Shown piece by piece: positions 7,838 to 16,081 of a DNA stretch of 64,000 nucleotides; the stretch's first letter is position 1, and every line of letters starts with the position of its first letter. Origin of the DNA: Nocardioides baculatus (GTDB taxonomy: Bacteria; Actinomycetota; Actinomycetes; Propionibacteriales; Nocardioidaceae); the NCBI RefSeq assembly GCF_016735675.1, contig NZ_JAERSG010000001.1:248001-312000 (forward strand), read 5' to 3'. A program made the position numbers and the translations under genes. The notes below the pieces were generated by a model. The model was not told where the DNA came from. It searched no databases and saw nothing but the letters and a program-made list of their open reading frames with translations.

Positions 7838-8860
7838 TCAGCCCTCCGAGACGTCGACCAGCACCTTGCCGACGGCACCGTCCTCGACAGCCGCGTGCGC
7901 CTCGGCGGTCCGCTCGAGCGGGAAGTGGTGGAGCGGCAGCCCGTGCTCCTCGCCGACCTGGAAGCCGCCGTCGGCCACGGCCGCGGTGATGTCCTCCGCA
8001 GCGCGTCGCAGCGCCTCCTGGCCGACGGTGTAGAGGAGCACCCACTGGAAGCGGGCATTGGTCGAGAAGGTCTCACGCACACTGATCGCGACCTCGTCGC
8101 CACCGTTGTTGGCGTAGATCGCGATCGTGGCGCGCGGCCTGATGACGGCGAGGTCGAGGCGGAGGTTCTGGGCCGGGGCGACCTCGACGACGAGGTCGAC
8201 GCCGTCGGGTGCGAGGTCGCGGATGGCGGCCGCGGTGTCGCCGTCGCGGTAGTTGACGACGTGGTGTGCGCCGGCAGCCGTCGCCAGCGCACCCTTCTCG
8301 TCGCTGCTCACCGTGCTGATCACGGTCGCGCCCGCCCACCGGGCCAGCTGGATCGCGGCGTTGCCGACGGCACCGGCACCGCCCGCGACGAGCACCGTCG
8401 TCCCGTCCAGGGCGCCGGGCGCGAGCCGATCGGGCCCGTCCTCGCTGGTGGTGAGGGCGCGGTGGGCGGTGACCGCGGGGACACCGAGCGAGGCGCCCAG
8501 GTCGTACGACGCCGCGTCGGGGAGCGCCGTCACCCGGTCCGCCGGGATGACGACCTGCTCCTGCGCGGTGCCGCCCGGACGCTGGTGCTGCGCGAGCATC
8601 GTCCAGACGCGGTCACCGACCGCGAGGTCCGTGACGCCCGCGCCGACGGCGTCGACGACGCCTGCACCGTCCTGGCCGGGCACGATCTCGGGGAAGGCGA
8701 GCTTGCCCATGCCACCGGCGCGGAACTTCCAGTCGGTGGGGTTCACGCCGGCACGCACGATGCGTACCCGCACCTCACCCGGTCCGGGCTCCGCGGCCTC
8801 CCGCTCGACCAGCTCGAGCACGTCGGAGTCGCCGCTCTCGGTGTAGACCACAGCACGCAT
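7838..8860 (-). CDS. quinone oxidoreductase-type zinc-independent MDR dehydrogenase
   Basis: 340 residues of the medium-chain dehydrogenase/reductase family. The catalytic N-terminal domain has VRIVRAGVNPTDWKFR and FPEIVPGQDGAGVVDAVGAG. The Rossmann domain has VLVAGGAGAVGNAAIQLARW, the usual NADPH-binding AxGxVG signature. There is no structural-zinc cysteine cluster, so it belongs with quinone reductases and enoyl reductases. The ATG at 8860 has AAGGA seven bases upstream. The substrate is probably a quinone or small enone. Confidence 0.88.
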   Translation of the reverse strand: MRAVVYTESGDSDVLELVEREAAEPGPGEVRVRIVRAGVNPTDWKFRAGGMGKLAFPEIVPGQDGAGVVDAVGAGVTDLAVGDRVWTMLAQHQRPGGTAQEQVVIPADRVTALPDAASYDLGASLGVPAVTAHRALTTSEDGPDRLAPGALDGTTVLVAGGAGAVGNAAIQLARWAGATVISTVSSDEKGALATAAGAHHVVNYRDGDTAAAIRDLAPDGVDLVVEVAPAQNLRLDLAVIRPRATIAIYANNGGDEVAISVRETFSTNARFQWVLLYTVGQEALRRAAEDITAAVADGGFQVGEEHGLPLHHFPLERTAEAHAAVEDGAVGKVLVDVSEG

Positions 8861-8942
8861 CAGGAGTCCTTCCCTCGGGGATTCGTCTCGTCGGACCAAC
8901 ACCGACCGGTCGCGGTCTATGCCTGCGCTGCCCTGATGGAGC

Positions 8943-10322
8943 TCAGCACTCCACCACGTTGAGGGCCAGTCCCCCGCGGGCGGTCTCCTTGTACTTGTCC
9001 TTCATGTCGCGGCCGGTCTCGCGCATGGTCTTGATCGCCTTGTCGAGCGAGACGTGGTGCGAGCCGTCGCCACGGACCGCCATCCGGGCGGCGGTGATCG
9101 CCTTGATCGAGGCGACCGCGTTGCGCTCGATGCAGGGGATCTGGACGAGGCCGCCGACCGGGTCGCAGGTGAGCCCGAGGTTGTGCTCGATGCCGATCTC
9201 GGCGGCGTTCTCCACCTGCTCCGGACTGCCGCCGAGCAGCTCGGCCAGCCCTCCGGCGGCCATCGAGCAGGCCGAGCCGACCTCTCCCTGGCAGCCGACC
9301 TCGGCACCGGAGATGGAGGCGTTCTCCTTGAACAGCAGGCCGATCGCCGCGGCCGTCAGCAGGAAGCGGACGACGCCGTCGTCGTCGGCCCCCGGCACGA
9401 AGTGGTGGTAGTAGAGCAGCACCGCTGGGACGATCCCGGCCGCACCGTTGGTCGGCGCCGTCACGATCCGGCCACCCGCGGCGTTCTCCTCGTTGACGGC
9501 GAGCGCGTAGAGCGTCACCCACTCCATCGCGGCCAGCGGGTCGGTGACGCCGGAGGCCCACTCCACGTCGATCTTCGTCTTCAGCTCGGCCGCGCGACGT
9601 CGTACCTTCAGCCCGCCCGGCAGCACGCCCGTCGTCCGGCAGCCACGGTCGACGCACTCGCGCATCACCTGCCAGATCGCCAGCAGCTCGCTGCGCACCT
9701 CGCCCTCGGAGCGTCGGACCAGCTCGTTGGCGAGCATCACGTCACTGATCCTCAGGCCCGTCTCGCGCGTGATGGCCAGCAGCTCGTCGGCCGTGGTGAA
9801 GGAGTACGGCACGGGGGTGTCGTCCGGCACGACTGTCGCGTTGCCGAGGTCGTCCTCGCCCAGGACGAATCCGCCGCCGACCGAGTAGTACTCCCGTCGG
9901 CGCAGCTCGGCGCCGGCCGCGTCGTACGCCTGGAAGGTCATGCCGTTGGTGTGGAAGTCGAGGCGCTTGCGGCGGTGCATGACGATGTCGTCGTCGGGGT
10001 CGAAGTCGATGCCGTGCGTCCCGGCGAGGTCCAGGCGCCTGCCGTCGCGGACCACCTGCACCATCGGGTCGGCGGCCACCGGGTCGACGAGGTGGGGTTG
10101 CTCGCCGGCGAGCCCGAGGACGACGGCCTTCACGCTGCCGTGCCCGTGCCCGGTCGCGCCGAGCGACCCGAAGAGCTCGACGTGGACCCGCGCGACGTCG
10201 GCAAGGAGACCGTCGGCGCGCAGCCCGTCGACGAAGAGGTACGCCGCCCGCATCGGCCCGACCGTGTGCGAGCTGGACGGACCGATCCCGACCTTGAACA
10301 GGTCGAACACGCTGATGGTCAT
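8943..10322 (-). CDS. sdaA: L-serine ammonia-lyase, iron-sulfur, single chain
   Basis: 459-residue single-chain L-serine dehydratase that converts L-serine to pyruvate and ammonia in the cytosol. The N-terminal domain starts [20 protein letters not shown], the hallmark of the family. The C-terminal domain contains the cysteines for the 4Fe-4S cluster: [21 protein letters not shown] and [12 protein letters not shown]. The ATG at 10322 has GGAGGG six bases upstream. The upstream intergenic region holds direct and inverted repeats that look like an operator (10397-10437). Length is normal for the type. Confidence 0.95.
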   Translation of the reverse strand: MTISVFDLFKVGIGPSSSHTVGPMRAAYLFVDGLRADGLLADVARVHVELFGSLGATGHGHGSVKAVVLGLAGEQPHLVDPVAADPMVQVVRDGRRLDLAGTHGIDFDPDDDIVMHRRKRLDFHTNGMTFQAYDAAGAELRRREYYSVGGGFVLGEDDLGNATVVPDDTPVPYSFTTADELLAITRETGLRISDVMLANELVRRSEGEVRSELLAIWQVMRECVDRGCRTTGVLPGGLKVRRRAAELKTKIDVEWASGVTDPLAAMEWVTLYALAVNEENAAGGRIVTAPTNGAAGIVPAVLLYYHHFVPGADDDGVVRFLLTAAAIGLLFKENASISGAEVGCQGEVGSACSMAAGGLAELLGGSPEQVENAAEIGIEHNLGLTCDPVGGLVQIPCIERNAVASIKAITAARMAVRGDGSHHVSLDKAIKTMRETGRDMKDKYKETARGGLALNVVEC

Positions 10323-10396
10323 CGCGATCCCTCCGCCGCCCGCGCCGTTGCGGTCGACACCTCGCATGATGAGGCTTGCACGGGGCCCGGGCAAGT

Positions 10397-10437
10397 AGTG
10401 CGTTGCGTCCAGTGCGTTGGGTTGCACGGTGCGCAAC
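10397..10437. promoter_or_regulatory. operator-like repeats between sdaA and GtrA gene
   Basis: Two copies of AGTGCGTTG (10397-10405 and 10411-10419) lie 14 bp apart. They are followed by GTTGC-N7-GCAAC (10421-10437), which has similar half-site sequence. The arrangement, in the divergent promoter region of sdaA, suggests binding of a dimeric regulator. No factor can be named. Confidence 0.4.
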
Positions 10438-10465
10438 GTGGGATGTGACGCCGTACGCTTCGCCC

Positions 10466-10897
10466 GTGACGTCCAGCCGCCCCGCCCGCTGGCGCGCCAT
10501 CCTCCTCCAGCTGGTCGTCTTCGCCTGCGTCGGCGGGGCGTTCAACGTGCTGTACGGGCTGCTGTACCTCCTCCTCCGTCTCGAGCTCAGCGCCCAGCCG
10601 GCGAACGCCGTCGCGCTCGTGGTGTCGACCATCGCCGGGACCTGGGGTCACCGCCGGATCACCTTCGGCGTGCGTGGCCCGGAGCGGACCGTGACGCACC
10701 AGACGCTGGGCCTCGCACTGCTCGGCTTCAGCCTGGCCGTGACGGCCGGCTCGCTCTGGCTGCTCGAGGCCCTGGTCGACACCCCGTCGCGGACCCAGGA
10801 GGTCGCCGTGCTGGTCGCGGCCAACCTCGGCACCGGCCTCGTCCGCTTCGCCGTGTTCCGGCTGGCCATGGTCCCCCAGGTGCCGGGCCGCACCTGA
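10466..10897 (+). CDS. GtrA-family membrane protein
   Basis: 143 residues with four transmembrane helices ([77 protein letters not shown]). The segment [14 protein letters not shown] between helices 2 and 3 matches the GtrA signature, where the Asn/Arg-Phe motif follows helix 2. GtrA proteins are thought to move polyprenyl-linked sugars across the membrane for glycosylation of cell-wall polymers or teichoic acids. The GTG at 10466 lies six bases after TACGCT, consistent with a leaderless transcript. Confidence 0.82.
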   Translation: MTSSRPARWRAILLQLVVFACVGGAFNVLYGLLYLLLRLELSAQPANAVALVVSTIAGTWGHRRITFGVRGPERTVTHQTLGLALLGFSLAVTAGSLWLLEALVDTPSRTQEVAVLVAANLGTGLVRFAVFRLAMVPQVPGRT

Positions 10898-11030
10898 CGG
10901 CCTTCACGTCACGTTCACACCTGTCATCGGGACGGCCCCGCCGTCGGCGTCGGGCGACCGTACGGTCCTGACATGCTCATGCCGCACCCGCCTCCACGTC
11001 CCGCTGCCGAGGTGCTGGCGGACCTCGCTC

Positions 11031-11270
11031 TCAGGCTCGAGGCGATGCCCGCTCCCGGTCGTCGGCCGGCCGCACCAGAGCAGCCGGCACCCACGCCTGC
11101 GTGAGGAGCACCTCGAGCCCGATGCCGGTGGAGTACGACTCGGCGCGGACGACCCAGGCCTCCCACCCGCGGCGCTCGCTGTGTCGCCACGCCAGGAGGA
11201 CACCGGGCGCCGCGCCTGCCCACGTGCCGGTCAGGTCGACCCACACGTGGAACGGGGGCTGGCGCGGCAT
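11031..11270 (-). CDS. small conserved-looking protein under a LexA-like operator
   Basis: 79 residues beginning MPRQPPFHVWVDLTG. It has a regular beta-rich pattern (FHVWVDLTG, GVLLAWRHSERRGWEAWVV, EVLLTQAWVPAALVRPA) but no domain I can name. The ATG at 11270 is preferred over ATG 11288 because TATTCT lies exactly six bases upstream, as in other leaderless genes here. Directly before that hexamer is GAAC-ATGT-GTTCG, close to the actinobacterial SOS box. Small proteins of this type may accompany damage-inducible polymerase genes, but none is present in this window. DNA-damage control is inferred. Confidence 0.65.
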   Translation of the reverse strand: MPRQPPFHVWVDLTGTWAGAAPGVLLAWRHSERRGWEAWVVRAESYSTGIGLEVLLTQAWVPAALVRPADDRERASPRA

Positions 11271-11276
11271 CGACCC

Positions 11277-11282
11277 AGAATA
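11277..11282 (-). promoter_or_regulatory. -10 hexamer of SOS-like small gene
   Basis: TATTCT on the minus strand, six bases before ATG 11270 and immediately next to the LexA-like palindrome. Confidence 0.5.
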
Positions 11283-11296
11283 GAACATGTGTTCGA
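11281..11296. promoter_or_regulatory. LexA/SOS-box-like palindrome
   Basis: TAGAAC-ATGT-GTTCGA matches the actinobacterial SOS consensus TCGAAC-N4-GTTCGA at 11 of 12 defined positions. It abuts the -10 hexamer of the minus-strand small gene and lies about 20 bp upstream of the -10 of the plus-strand oxidoreductase gene, so it could control either one. Confidence 0.6.
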
Positions 11297-11316
11297 TCGG
11301 GGGGCCGGCCCCGCAC

Positions 11317-11322
11317 TACCGT
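11317..11322 (+). promoter_or_regulatory. -10 hexamer of quinone oxidoreductase
   Basis: TACCGT ends seven bases before ATG 11330, leaderless spacing. Confidence 0.45.
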
Positions 11323-11329
11323 GGCCGTC

Positions 11330-12265
11330 ATGGCACAGCACTGGATCGCGACCCGTCCCGGCGACCTCGACGTCCTCGCCCTCGAGGACCACGACGTCCC
11401 ACCCCCCGGGCACGGGGAGGTGACGATCGCGGTGCGCGCCGCCGGCATGAACCCTGCCGACGCCAAGCACGTCGCCGCCGGGAAGCCGCAGGACTTCCCG
11501 CGCCCGGTCGGCTACGAGGTCGCGGGAGTCATCTCCGCGATCGGTCCCGACACCATGATCGCGTCGGGACCGGTGAGCGTCGGCGACGAGGTGCTGGCGT
11601 TCCGGATCAGCGGCGGCTGGGCCAGCGAGGTGACGGTCCCGGCGAAGGACGTGCTCGCCAAGCCGGCGTCACTTTCGTGGGGAGAGGCGGCGAACCTGCT
11701 CCTCGCCGGCTGCACCGCGTCCGAGATGCTGCACATCACGGGCGTCGGCGAGGGCGACACGATCCTGGTCCACGGCGCGTCCGGCGCGGTCGGCGTCAGC
11801 GTCCTCCAGCAGGCCGCCCTGCGAGGCGCGACCGTGATCGGCACCGCGAGCGAGGGCAGCTTCGAGACCGTCCGGCGCTTCGGCGGGCAGCCGGTGGCGT
11901 ACGGCGACGGGCTCGAGCAGCGGGTCCGCGACCTCGCCCCCGACGGCGTCGCCGCCGCTCTCGACTGCGTCGGGACCGACGAGGCGGTCGACGTCTCGCT
12001 GGCCCTGGTCGCCGACCGCGGCCGCATCGTGACGATCGCGGCCGCCGACAGGGCAGGACGGGACGGCATCACCGCCATCGCCGGCTCGATGCCGGCCAGC
12101 TCGGCCTACCGCGACTCGGTGCGCGCCGACCTGGTCGCGCTCGCCGCGGACGGCCGCCTCATCGTTCCCGTGGCCCGCACCTTCCCCCTCGCCGACGCCG
12201 TCGAGGCGTCCAGGCTGCTGATGAAGGGCCACCCCGGCGGCAAGTTCGCCCTGGTGCCCCGATGA
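11330..12265 (+). CDS. NADP-dependent quinone oxidoreductase (MDR family)
   Basis: 311 residues with the MDR fold. The catalytic domain has VRAAGMNPADAKHVAAG and RPVGYEVAGVISAIG. The Rossmann domain has DTILVHGASGAVGVSVLQQA, the NADPH-binding motif of zeta-crystallin-type reductases. The C-terminal RTFPLADAVEASRLLMKGHP is typical. It lacks zinc ligands. TACCGT seven bases before ATG 11330 indicates a leaderless start. The stop overlaps the next start (ATGA at 12262), so the Dabb protein is translated in step with it. Confidence 0.87.
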   Translation: MAQHWIATRPGDLDVLALEDHDVPPPGHGEVTIAVRAAGMNPADAKHVAAGKPQDFPRPVGYEVAGVISAIGPDTMIASGPVSVGDEVLAFRISGGWASEVTVPAKDVLAKPASLSWGEAANLLLAGCTASEMLHITGVGEGDTILVHGASGAVGVSVLQQAALRGATVIGTASEGSFETVRRFGGQPVAYGDGLEQRVRDLAPDGVAAALDCVGTDEAVDVSLALVADRGRIVTIAAADRAGRDGITAIAGSMPASSAYRDSVRADLVALAADGRLIVPVARTFPLADAVEASRLLMKGHPGGKFALVPR

Positions 12266-12576
12266 TCCGGCACTGCGTCCTCGTCCGCTTCGCACCGGAC
12301 ACCCCGCGAGCGACCCGGGTCGGGCTGTTCGACGAGCTGGCCGCGCTGACCGATCGCCTGCCGGGCCTCCTCGCCGTGCACCGCGGTCCCAACGTGAGCC
12401 CGGAGACCGGGATGGACAAGGGGTACGCCGACGGCTTCATCGCCGACTTCGTCGACGCGGCCGCTCGCGACGCGTACCTCGTCGACCCCGAGCACCAGCG
12501 CATCGCGGGCGAGCTCGTCGCTGCTGCCGCCGGGGGCGTCGACGGGATCCTGGTCTTCGACCTCGACGTCGCCTGA
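12262..12576 (+). CDS. Dabb-family (stress-responsive A/B barrel) protein
   Basis: 104 residues. The opening MIRHCVLVRFAPDTP and the central YADGFIADFVDAAARDAYLVD followed by PEHQRI are the classic Dabb signature (dimeric alpha/beta barrel). Members range from stress proteins to small cyclases; no catalytic residues are diagnostic here. The ATG overlaps the TGA of the upstream quinone reductase by four bases, so the two are one operon. A role in the same detoxification or oxidation step is plausible but inferred. Confidence 0.86.
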   Translation: MIRHCVLVRFAPDTPRATRVGLFDELAALTDRLPGLLAVHRGPNVSPETGMDKGYADGFIADFVDAAARDAYLVDPEHQRIAGELVAAAAGGVDGILVFDLDVA

Positions 12577-12676
12577 TCACGACGTCACCGAAGCCTTCAT
12601 GGGGCCGCGTCGATCACCTCGCGCTGGAACGACGAGCGCTCGGCGTCGTCGTCCGCATCTTGGTCGGGACGCAGAA

Positions 12677-12708
12677 GAAGCCCCAGGGTCTCGGGTCCCT
12701 GAGGCTTC
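12677..12708 (-). terminator. intrinsic terminator of tRNA-Thr
   Basis: A 12-bp stem (GAAGCCTCAGGG paired with CCCTGGGGCTTC on the minus strand, one G-U pair, 8-base loop) begins four bases after the tRNA 3' end. It is followed by TTCTG. Position and strength fit the tRNA terminator. Confidence 0.7.
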
Positions 12709-12711
12709 TCG

Positions 12712-12784
12712 AGCCGCCTGTCAGAATCGAACTGACGACCTAGTCATTACGAGTGACTCGCTCTACCGACTGAGCTAAGGCGGC
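12712..12784 (-). tRNA. tRNA-Thr (anticodon CGU)
   Basis: The minus strand folds into a full cloverleaf. The acceptor is GCCGCCT/AGGCGGC, and the D arm GCTC-AGTCGGTA-GAGC. The anticodon stem AGTCA/TGACT has loop CTCGTAA (anticodon CGT), and the T arm is GTCAG-TTCGATT-CTGAC. The discriminator base is U, and CCA is not encoded. It reads ACG codons, which are frequent in this genome. A strong hairpin follows directly, and TATACT lies 31 bases upstream. Confidence 0.97.
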
Positions 12785-12815
12785 CGGCGTCGAGACGCGC
12801 TCGACGACCGCGGCG

Positions 12816-12821
12816 AGTATA
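12816..12821 (-). promoter_or_regulatory. -10 element of tRNA-Thr promoter
   Basis: TATACT on the minus strand, 31 bases upstream of the mature 5' end. This leaves a short leader to be removed by RNase P. No clear -35 was found at 17-18 bp. Confidence 0.55.
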
Positions 12822-12912
12822 CGGAGCACGTCGGCCCGGACAGAAATCCGGGGGTGGGACCGACCGACTAGGTTCGGGAGTGACCCATCCCAGCCACTCT
12901 CAGGAGTCCATG

Positions 12913-13356
12913 ATGCCCACTCGCACCGCCCGCACCGCCTGGAACGGCGGCCTCCAGGACGGCTCCGGCCAGGTCGAGCTCACCAGCTCCGGCGTCGGCA
13001 CGTACGACGTCTCGTTCCCCAAGCGTGCCGCCGAGGACGCGGGCGGGACGACCAGCCCCGAGGAGCTCGTCGCCGCCGCTCACTCGTCCTGCTACGCGAT
13101 GCAGCTCTCCGCCCTGATCGCCGAGGCCGGCGGGACGCCGCAGTCGCTCGAGGTGACCGCTGACGTGTCGCTCGGCGAGGACAAGGAGGCCGGCGGCTTC
13201 AAGCTCACCGGCATCAAGCTCACCGTCCGCGGCGAGGTCGAGGGCCTGGACGAGGCCGGCTTCACGGAGGCCGCCGAGAAGGCCAAGGCGAGCTGCCCGA
13301 TCAGCAAGGCCCTGACCGGAGTCGACATCACGCTCGACGCCGCGCTCGAGGGCTAG
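12913..13356 (+). CDS. OsmC-family peroxiredoxin
   Basis: 147 residues. OsmC/Ohr fold with the two redox cysteines: HSSCYAMQLSAL on the central helix and KASCPISKAL near the C-terminus. The region GTTSPEELVAAAHSSC is highly conserved in OsmC proteins, which reduce organic hydroperoxides. Of two adjacent ATGs, 12913 is chosen because the AGGAG at 12902 is then six bases away; 12910 would be only three. The 3' end overlaps the convergent hydrolase gene by four bases. Confidence 0.93.
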   Translation: MPTRTARTAWNGGLQDGSGQVELTSSGVGTYDVSFPKRAAEDAGGTTSPEELVAAAHSSCYAMQLSALIAEAGGTPQSLEVTADVSLGEDKEAGGFKLTGIKLTVRGEVEGLDEAGFTEAAEKAKASCPISKALTGVDITLDAALEG

Positions 13357-14909
13357 CAGGTCGTCCCGTCGTCGGGGACTGCCCCCTCCAGGAGGTAGTC
13401 CTCGACGATGGAGTCGATGCACTCGTTGCCGGAGTTGTAGGCCGTGTGGCCGTCGCCATCGCGCTCGACGAGCACGCCGGAGTCGAGCTGTCCGGCGAGC
13501 GCCTCGGCCCAGATCAGCGGCGTCGCGGGGTCGCGGCTGGTGCCGAGGACGAGGATCGGTGCTGCGCCCTCGGCCGTGATGGTCAGCGGCTCCTCGCTCG
13601 ACTGCACCTCGATGCCCTGGCACCCCGTCATCGCCCACGCGAAGATCCGGCCGAACGTCGGCGAGGCCTCCTCGAAGGCCGGGAACAGCGACGACACCTT
13701 CTCGAACGGGACCGACGTCGGGTCGTCGAGGCAGTTGATCGAGTAGTTGGCCTCGATGGAGTTGTCGGAGTAGGACCCGTCGGGGTTGCGCGATGCGTAG
13801 GCGTCGGCGAGGTCCATCAGTGCCGACCCCTGACCCTCGAGCGCCGAGGTGAGCGCGGTGCTCAGCAGGAACCAGTAGTCCCGGTTGTAGAGCGGCGTGA
13901 TGATCCCGTAGAACGCGTTGCCGACCTCGAGCTCGCGGTCACCCGCCGGCAGCGGCTGCTCCTCGATCGAGTCGAGCAGGTCGCTGATCGTGGCGAGGCC
14001 CTCGTCGACGGTGTCGCCGAGGAAGCAGTTGTCGGTGGAGTCGAGACAGTTCTGGACGTAGGCGCGGAGCGCGGTCTCGAAGCCCTCGGCCTGCTGGAGC
14101 GCCATCGACTGCGCGTCGAGCGACACGTCGACGGCCCCGTCGAGCACGAGGCGGCCGACCTTCTCGGGGAAGAGCTCGGCATAGGTCGCGCCGAGCTTGG
14201 TGCCGTAGGACGCCCCGAGGTAGGTCAGCGTGTCCTCGCCGAGCGCCGACCGGAGGACGTCCATGTCGCGCGCCGCCTCGATCGTGGTGACGTGGGCGAG
14301 GTCGGGACCCGAGTTGGCCACGCACTTCGCGGCGAACGAGAGGACCGAGTCCTCGTAGGACCGCTCCTCGGCCGGGGTGTCGGGCGTGGGGTCGCCCGCG
14401 AGGTAGGCGTCGAGCTCGCTGTCGCTCAGGCAGTCGACCGGTGCGGAACGGCCGGTGCCGCGCGGGTCGAAGCCGACGATGTCGAAGCCCTCGAGGAGCG
14501 GCTGGCGGAACACCTGGGCAGCGGCGGCGGCGTAGGACGTACCGGGTGCGCCGGGGCCACCCGGGTTGACCACCATCGAGCCGACGCGCGACCCGCTGGC
14601 GGGGACCCGCAGCAGGGCGAGGTCGATGGTGTCGCCCGTGGGGTCGGCGTAGTCGATCGGGACGGTGAGCGTGCCGCAGTCCTGGTCGGTGTTGGTCTCG
14701 CACGGCTTCCAGTCGATGCGCTGGGAGTAGTAGTTCTCGAGGCCGGCCTCGGGCGCCGCCGTCACGGTCGCCGGCGGCGGCGTCGTGGGCGACGGTGTCG
14801 GTCGGGCCGTCGGCTCGTCGGGGAGCGAACCCCGGACGGCGAGGCCGACGGCGACGAACGTCGTGAGGGCGAGCGCGACGACCGCGAGGATGGCGACGAC
14901 CTTCTTCAC
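13353..14909 (-). CDS. secreted alpha/beta hydrolase with TAP-like C-terminal domain
   Basis: 518 residues. An N-terminal signal sequence or anchor (VKKVVAILAVVALALTTFVA) is followed by a Pro/Thr-rich linker and an alpha/beta hydrolase fold. Oxyanion-hole region: VVNPGGPGAPG. Nucleophile: Ser in YLGASYGTKLG. Asp in GTSRDPATPL. His in GDGHTAYNSG. The C-terminal part resembles the TAP-like domain of Streptomyces tripeptidyl aminopeptidases (SlpD/SlpE), so a cell-surface peptidase is likely. GTG 14909 has GGAGG six bases upstream and overlaps the end of holB by four bases, making it the last gene of the tmk-holB unit. Confidence 0.9.
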   Translation of the reverse strand: MKKVVAILAVVALALTTFVAVGLAVRGSLPDEPTARPTPSPTTPPPATVTAAPEAGLENYYSQRIDWKPCETNTDQDCGTLTVPIDYADPTGDTIDLALLRVPASGSRVGSMVVNPGGPGAPGTSYAAAAAQVFRQPLLEGFDIVGFDPRGTGRSAPVDCLSDSELDAYLAGDPTPDTPAEERSYEDSVLSFAAKCVANSGPDLAHVTTIEAARDMDVLRSALGEDTLTYLGASYGTKLGATYAELFPEKVGRLVLDGAVDVSLDAQSMALQQAEGFETALRAYVQNCLDSTDNCFLGDTVDEGLATISDLLDSIEEQPLPAGDRELEVGNAFYGIITPLYNRDYWFLLSTALTSALEGQGSALMDLADAYASRNPDGSYSDNSIEANYSINCLDDPTSVPFEKVSSLFPAFEEASPTFGRIFAWAMTGCQGIEVQSSEEPLTITAEGAAPILVLGTSRDPATPLIWAEALAGQLDSGVLVERDGDGHTAYNSGNECIDSIVEDYLLEGAVPDDGTTC

Positions 14910-16081
14910 GAACGACCTCCGGGCAGCCGCAGTGCGACCGTCATCGACTCGAGCGCCAGCTGTGGCGGCACGTTGAACTCCAGCATCTGCTCGCGGGCGG
15001 TGAAGATCGCGTCGATCATCCGCAGCACCTCGTCGGGCGTGGCCGCCCGGGCGACGGCCTGGACGTCGCCGCGGAGCTCCTCGTTGACGAGCATGCCGGG
15101 AGCCCCGACGCCGAGGGCGATGGCGTCGCGGTAGACCGAGACCAGGTCCATCAGCGCGCGGTCGATCACGTCGAGCACCCGGCGCTTGGCCTTCTGCTTC
15201 TGCAGCTTCTCCAGCGCGCCGAGCGCGGCCCGGTAGGAGCGGCTGGCGGTGTCCTTGCGCTCGCTGCCGAAGATCGCCTGGAGCTCCTCGAGCTCGCGCT
15301 TCTCGGCGTCGGCCGTGATCGCCTCGGTCTCCTCCTTGGCGAGCTCGGCGAGGTTGGTCGCGGCCGTCATGCAGGCGCCGAGCGAGGTCAGCCTCGCCGG
15401 GATGCTCACCACCTCCCGGCGCCGCGAGCGCGTCTCCTCGTCGAGGGCGAGCGCCCGGGCACGACCGATGTGGCCCTGGCTGGCGCGGGCGGCGAAGCTG
15501 GCGACGGTCTCGGAGATCCCGTCGTTGCGGGTGAGGAACCGAGCGACGTCGTCGGTGCCGGGCGTCGCCAGGGTGAGCGTGCGGCAGCGCGACCGGATGG
15601 TCGGCAGCACGTCCTGGACGGTCGGCGCGCACAGCAGCCACAGCGTCTTGGGCGTCGGCTCCTCGATCGCCTTGAGCAGGGCGTTGCCGGTGCGCGGGTT
15701 CTCCGGCGTGCCGAGACGGTCGGCGTCCTCGATCACGACGATCTGCCACCGGCCGATCGAGGGGAACTTCGCCGCCGACTGCACGAGGTCGCGCATGTCG
15801 TCGACGTAGAGCACCGAGGTCTCGGACTTCACCCAGGTGATGTCGGGGTGCGAACCCTTCATCCCGAGCCGGCACGCCTCGCACTGGCCGCAGCCCGTAC
15901 GCCGTTCGCACTGCAGCGCCGCCGCGAACGCGCGCGCGACGTTGGAACGACCCGACCCGGGCGGGCCGGTGATCAGCCAGGCGTGGGTCATCCCGGTCCC
16001 GGCGGCGGCGTGCTTGAGCACCTCGATCGTCGGGCGCTGACCGACGAGGTCGTCCCACACGGTCGTGGTCGCGGTGGTCAC
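14906..16081 (-). CDS. holB: DNA polymerase III subunit delta'
   Basis: 391-residue clamp-loader subunit. The N-terminus reads TVWDDLVGQRPTIEVLKHA. The P-loop is GPPGSGRSN (about residues 39-47), with Arg in place of the Walker lysine, as expected for a delta' that does not hydrolyse ATP. A zinc module C-x5-C-x2-C-x2-C follows (cysteines near residues 58, 64, 67, 70). The sensor-1-like RSRCRTLTLATP is present. It assists loading of the beta clamp with tau/gamma and delta. GTG 16081 overlaps the tmk stop (GTGA), so the two are translationally coupled. Confidence 0.94.
   Translation of the reverse strand: MTTATTTVWDDLVGQRPTIEVLKHAAAGTGMTHAWLITGPPGSGRSNVARAFAAALQCERRTGCGQCEACRLGMKGSHPDITWVKSETSVLYVDDMRDLVQSAAKFPSIGRWQIVVIEDADRLGTPENPRTGNALLKAIEEPTPKTLWLLCAPTVQDVLPTIRSRCRTLTLATPGTDDVARFLTRNDGISETVASFAARASQGHIGRARALALDEETRSRRREVVSIPARLTSLGACMTAATNLAELAKEETEAITADAEKRELEELQAIFGSERKDTASRSYRAALGALEKLQKQKAKRRVLDVIDRALMDLVSVYRDAIALGVGAPGMLVNEELRGDVQAVARAATPDEVLRMIDAIFTAREQMLEFNVPPQLALESMTVALRLPGGRS

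Noticed and set aside
10973-11104. Plus-strand 43-codon ORF beginning MLMPHPPPRPAAEVLADLAL.
   Set aside because: It overlaps the end of the better supported minus-strand small gene, is proline-rich at its end, and has no ribosome site.
12577-12711. Further tRNA genes next to tRNA-Thr.
   Set aside because: No second cloverleaf could be drawn; only the terminator hairpin is present.
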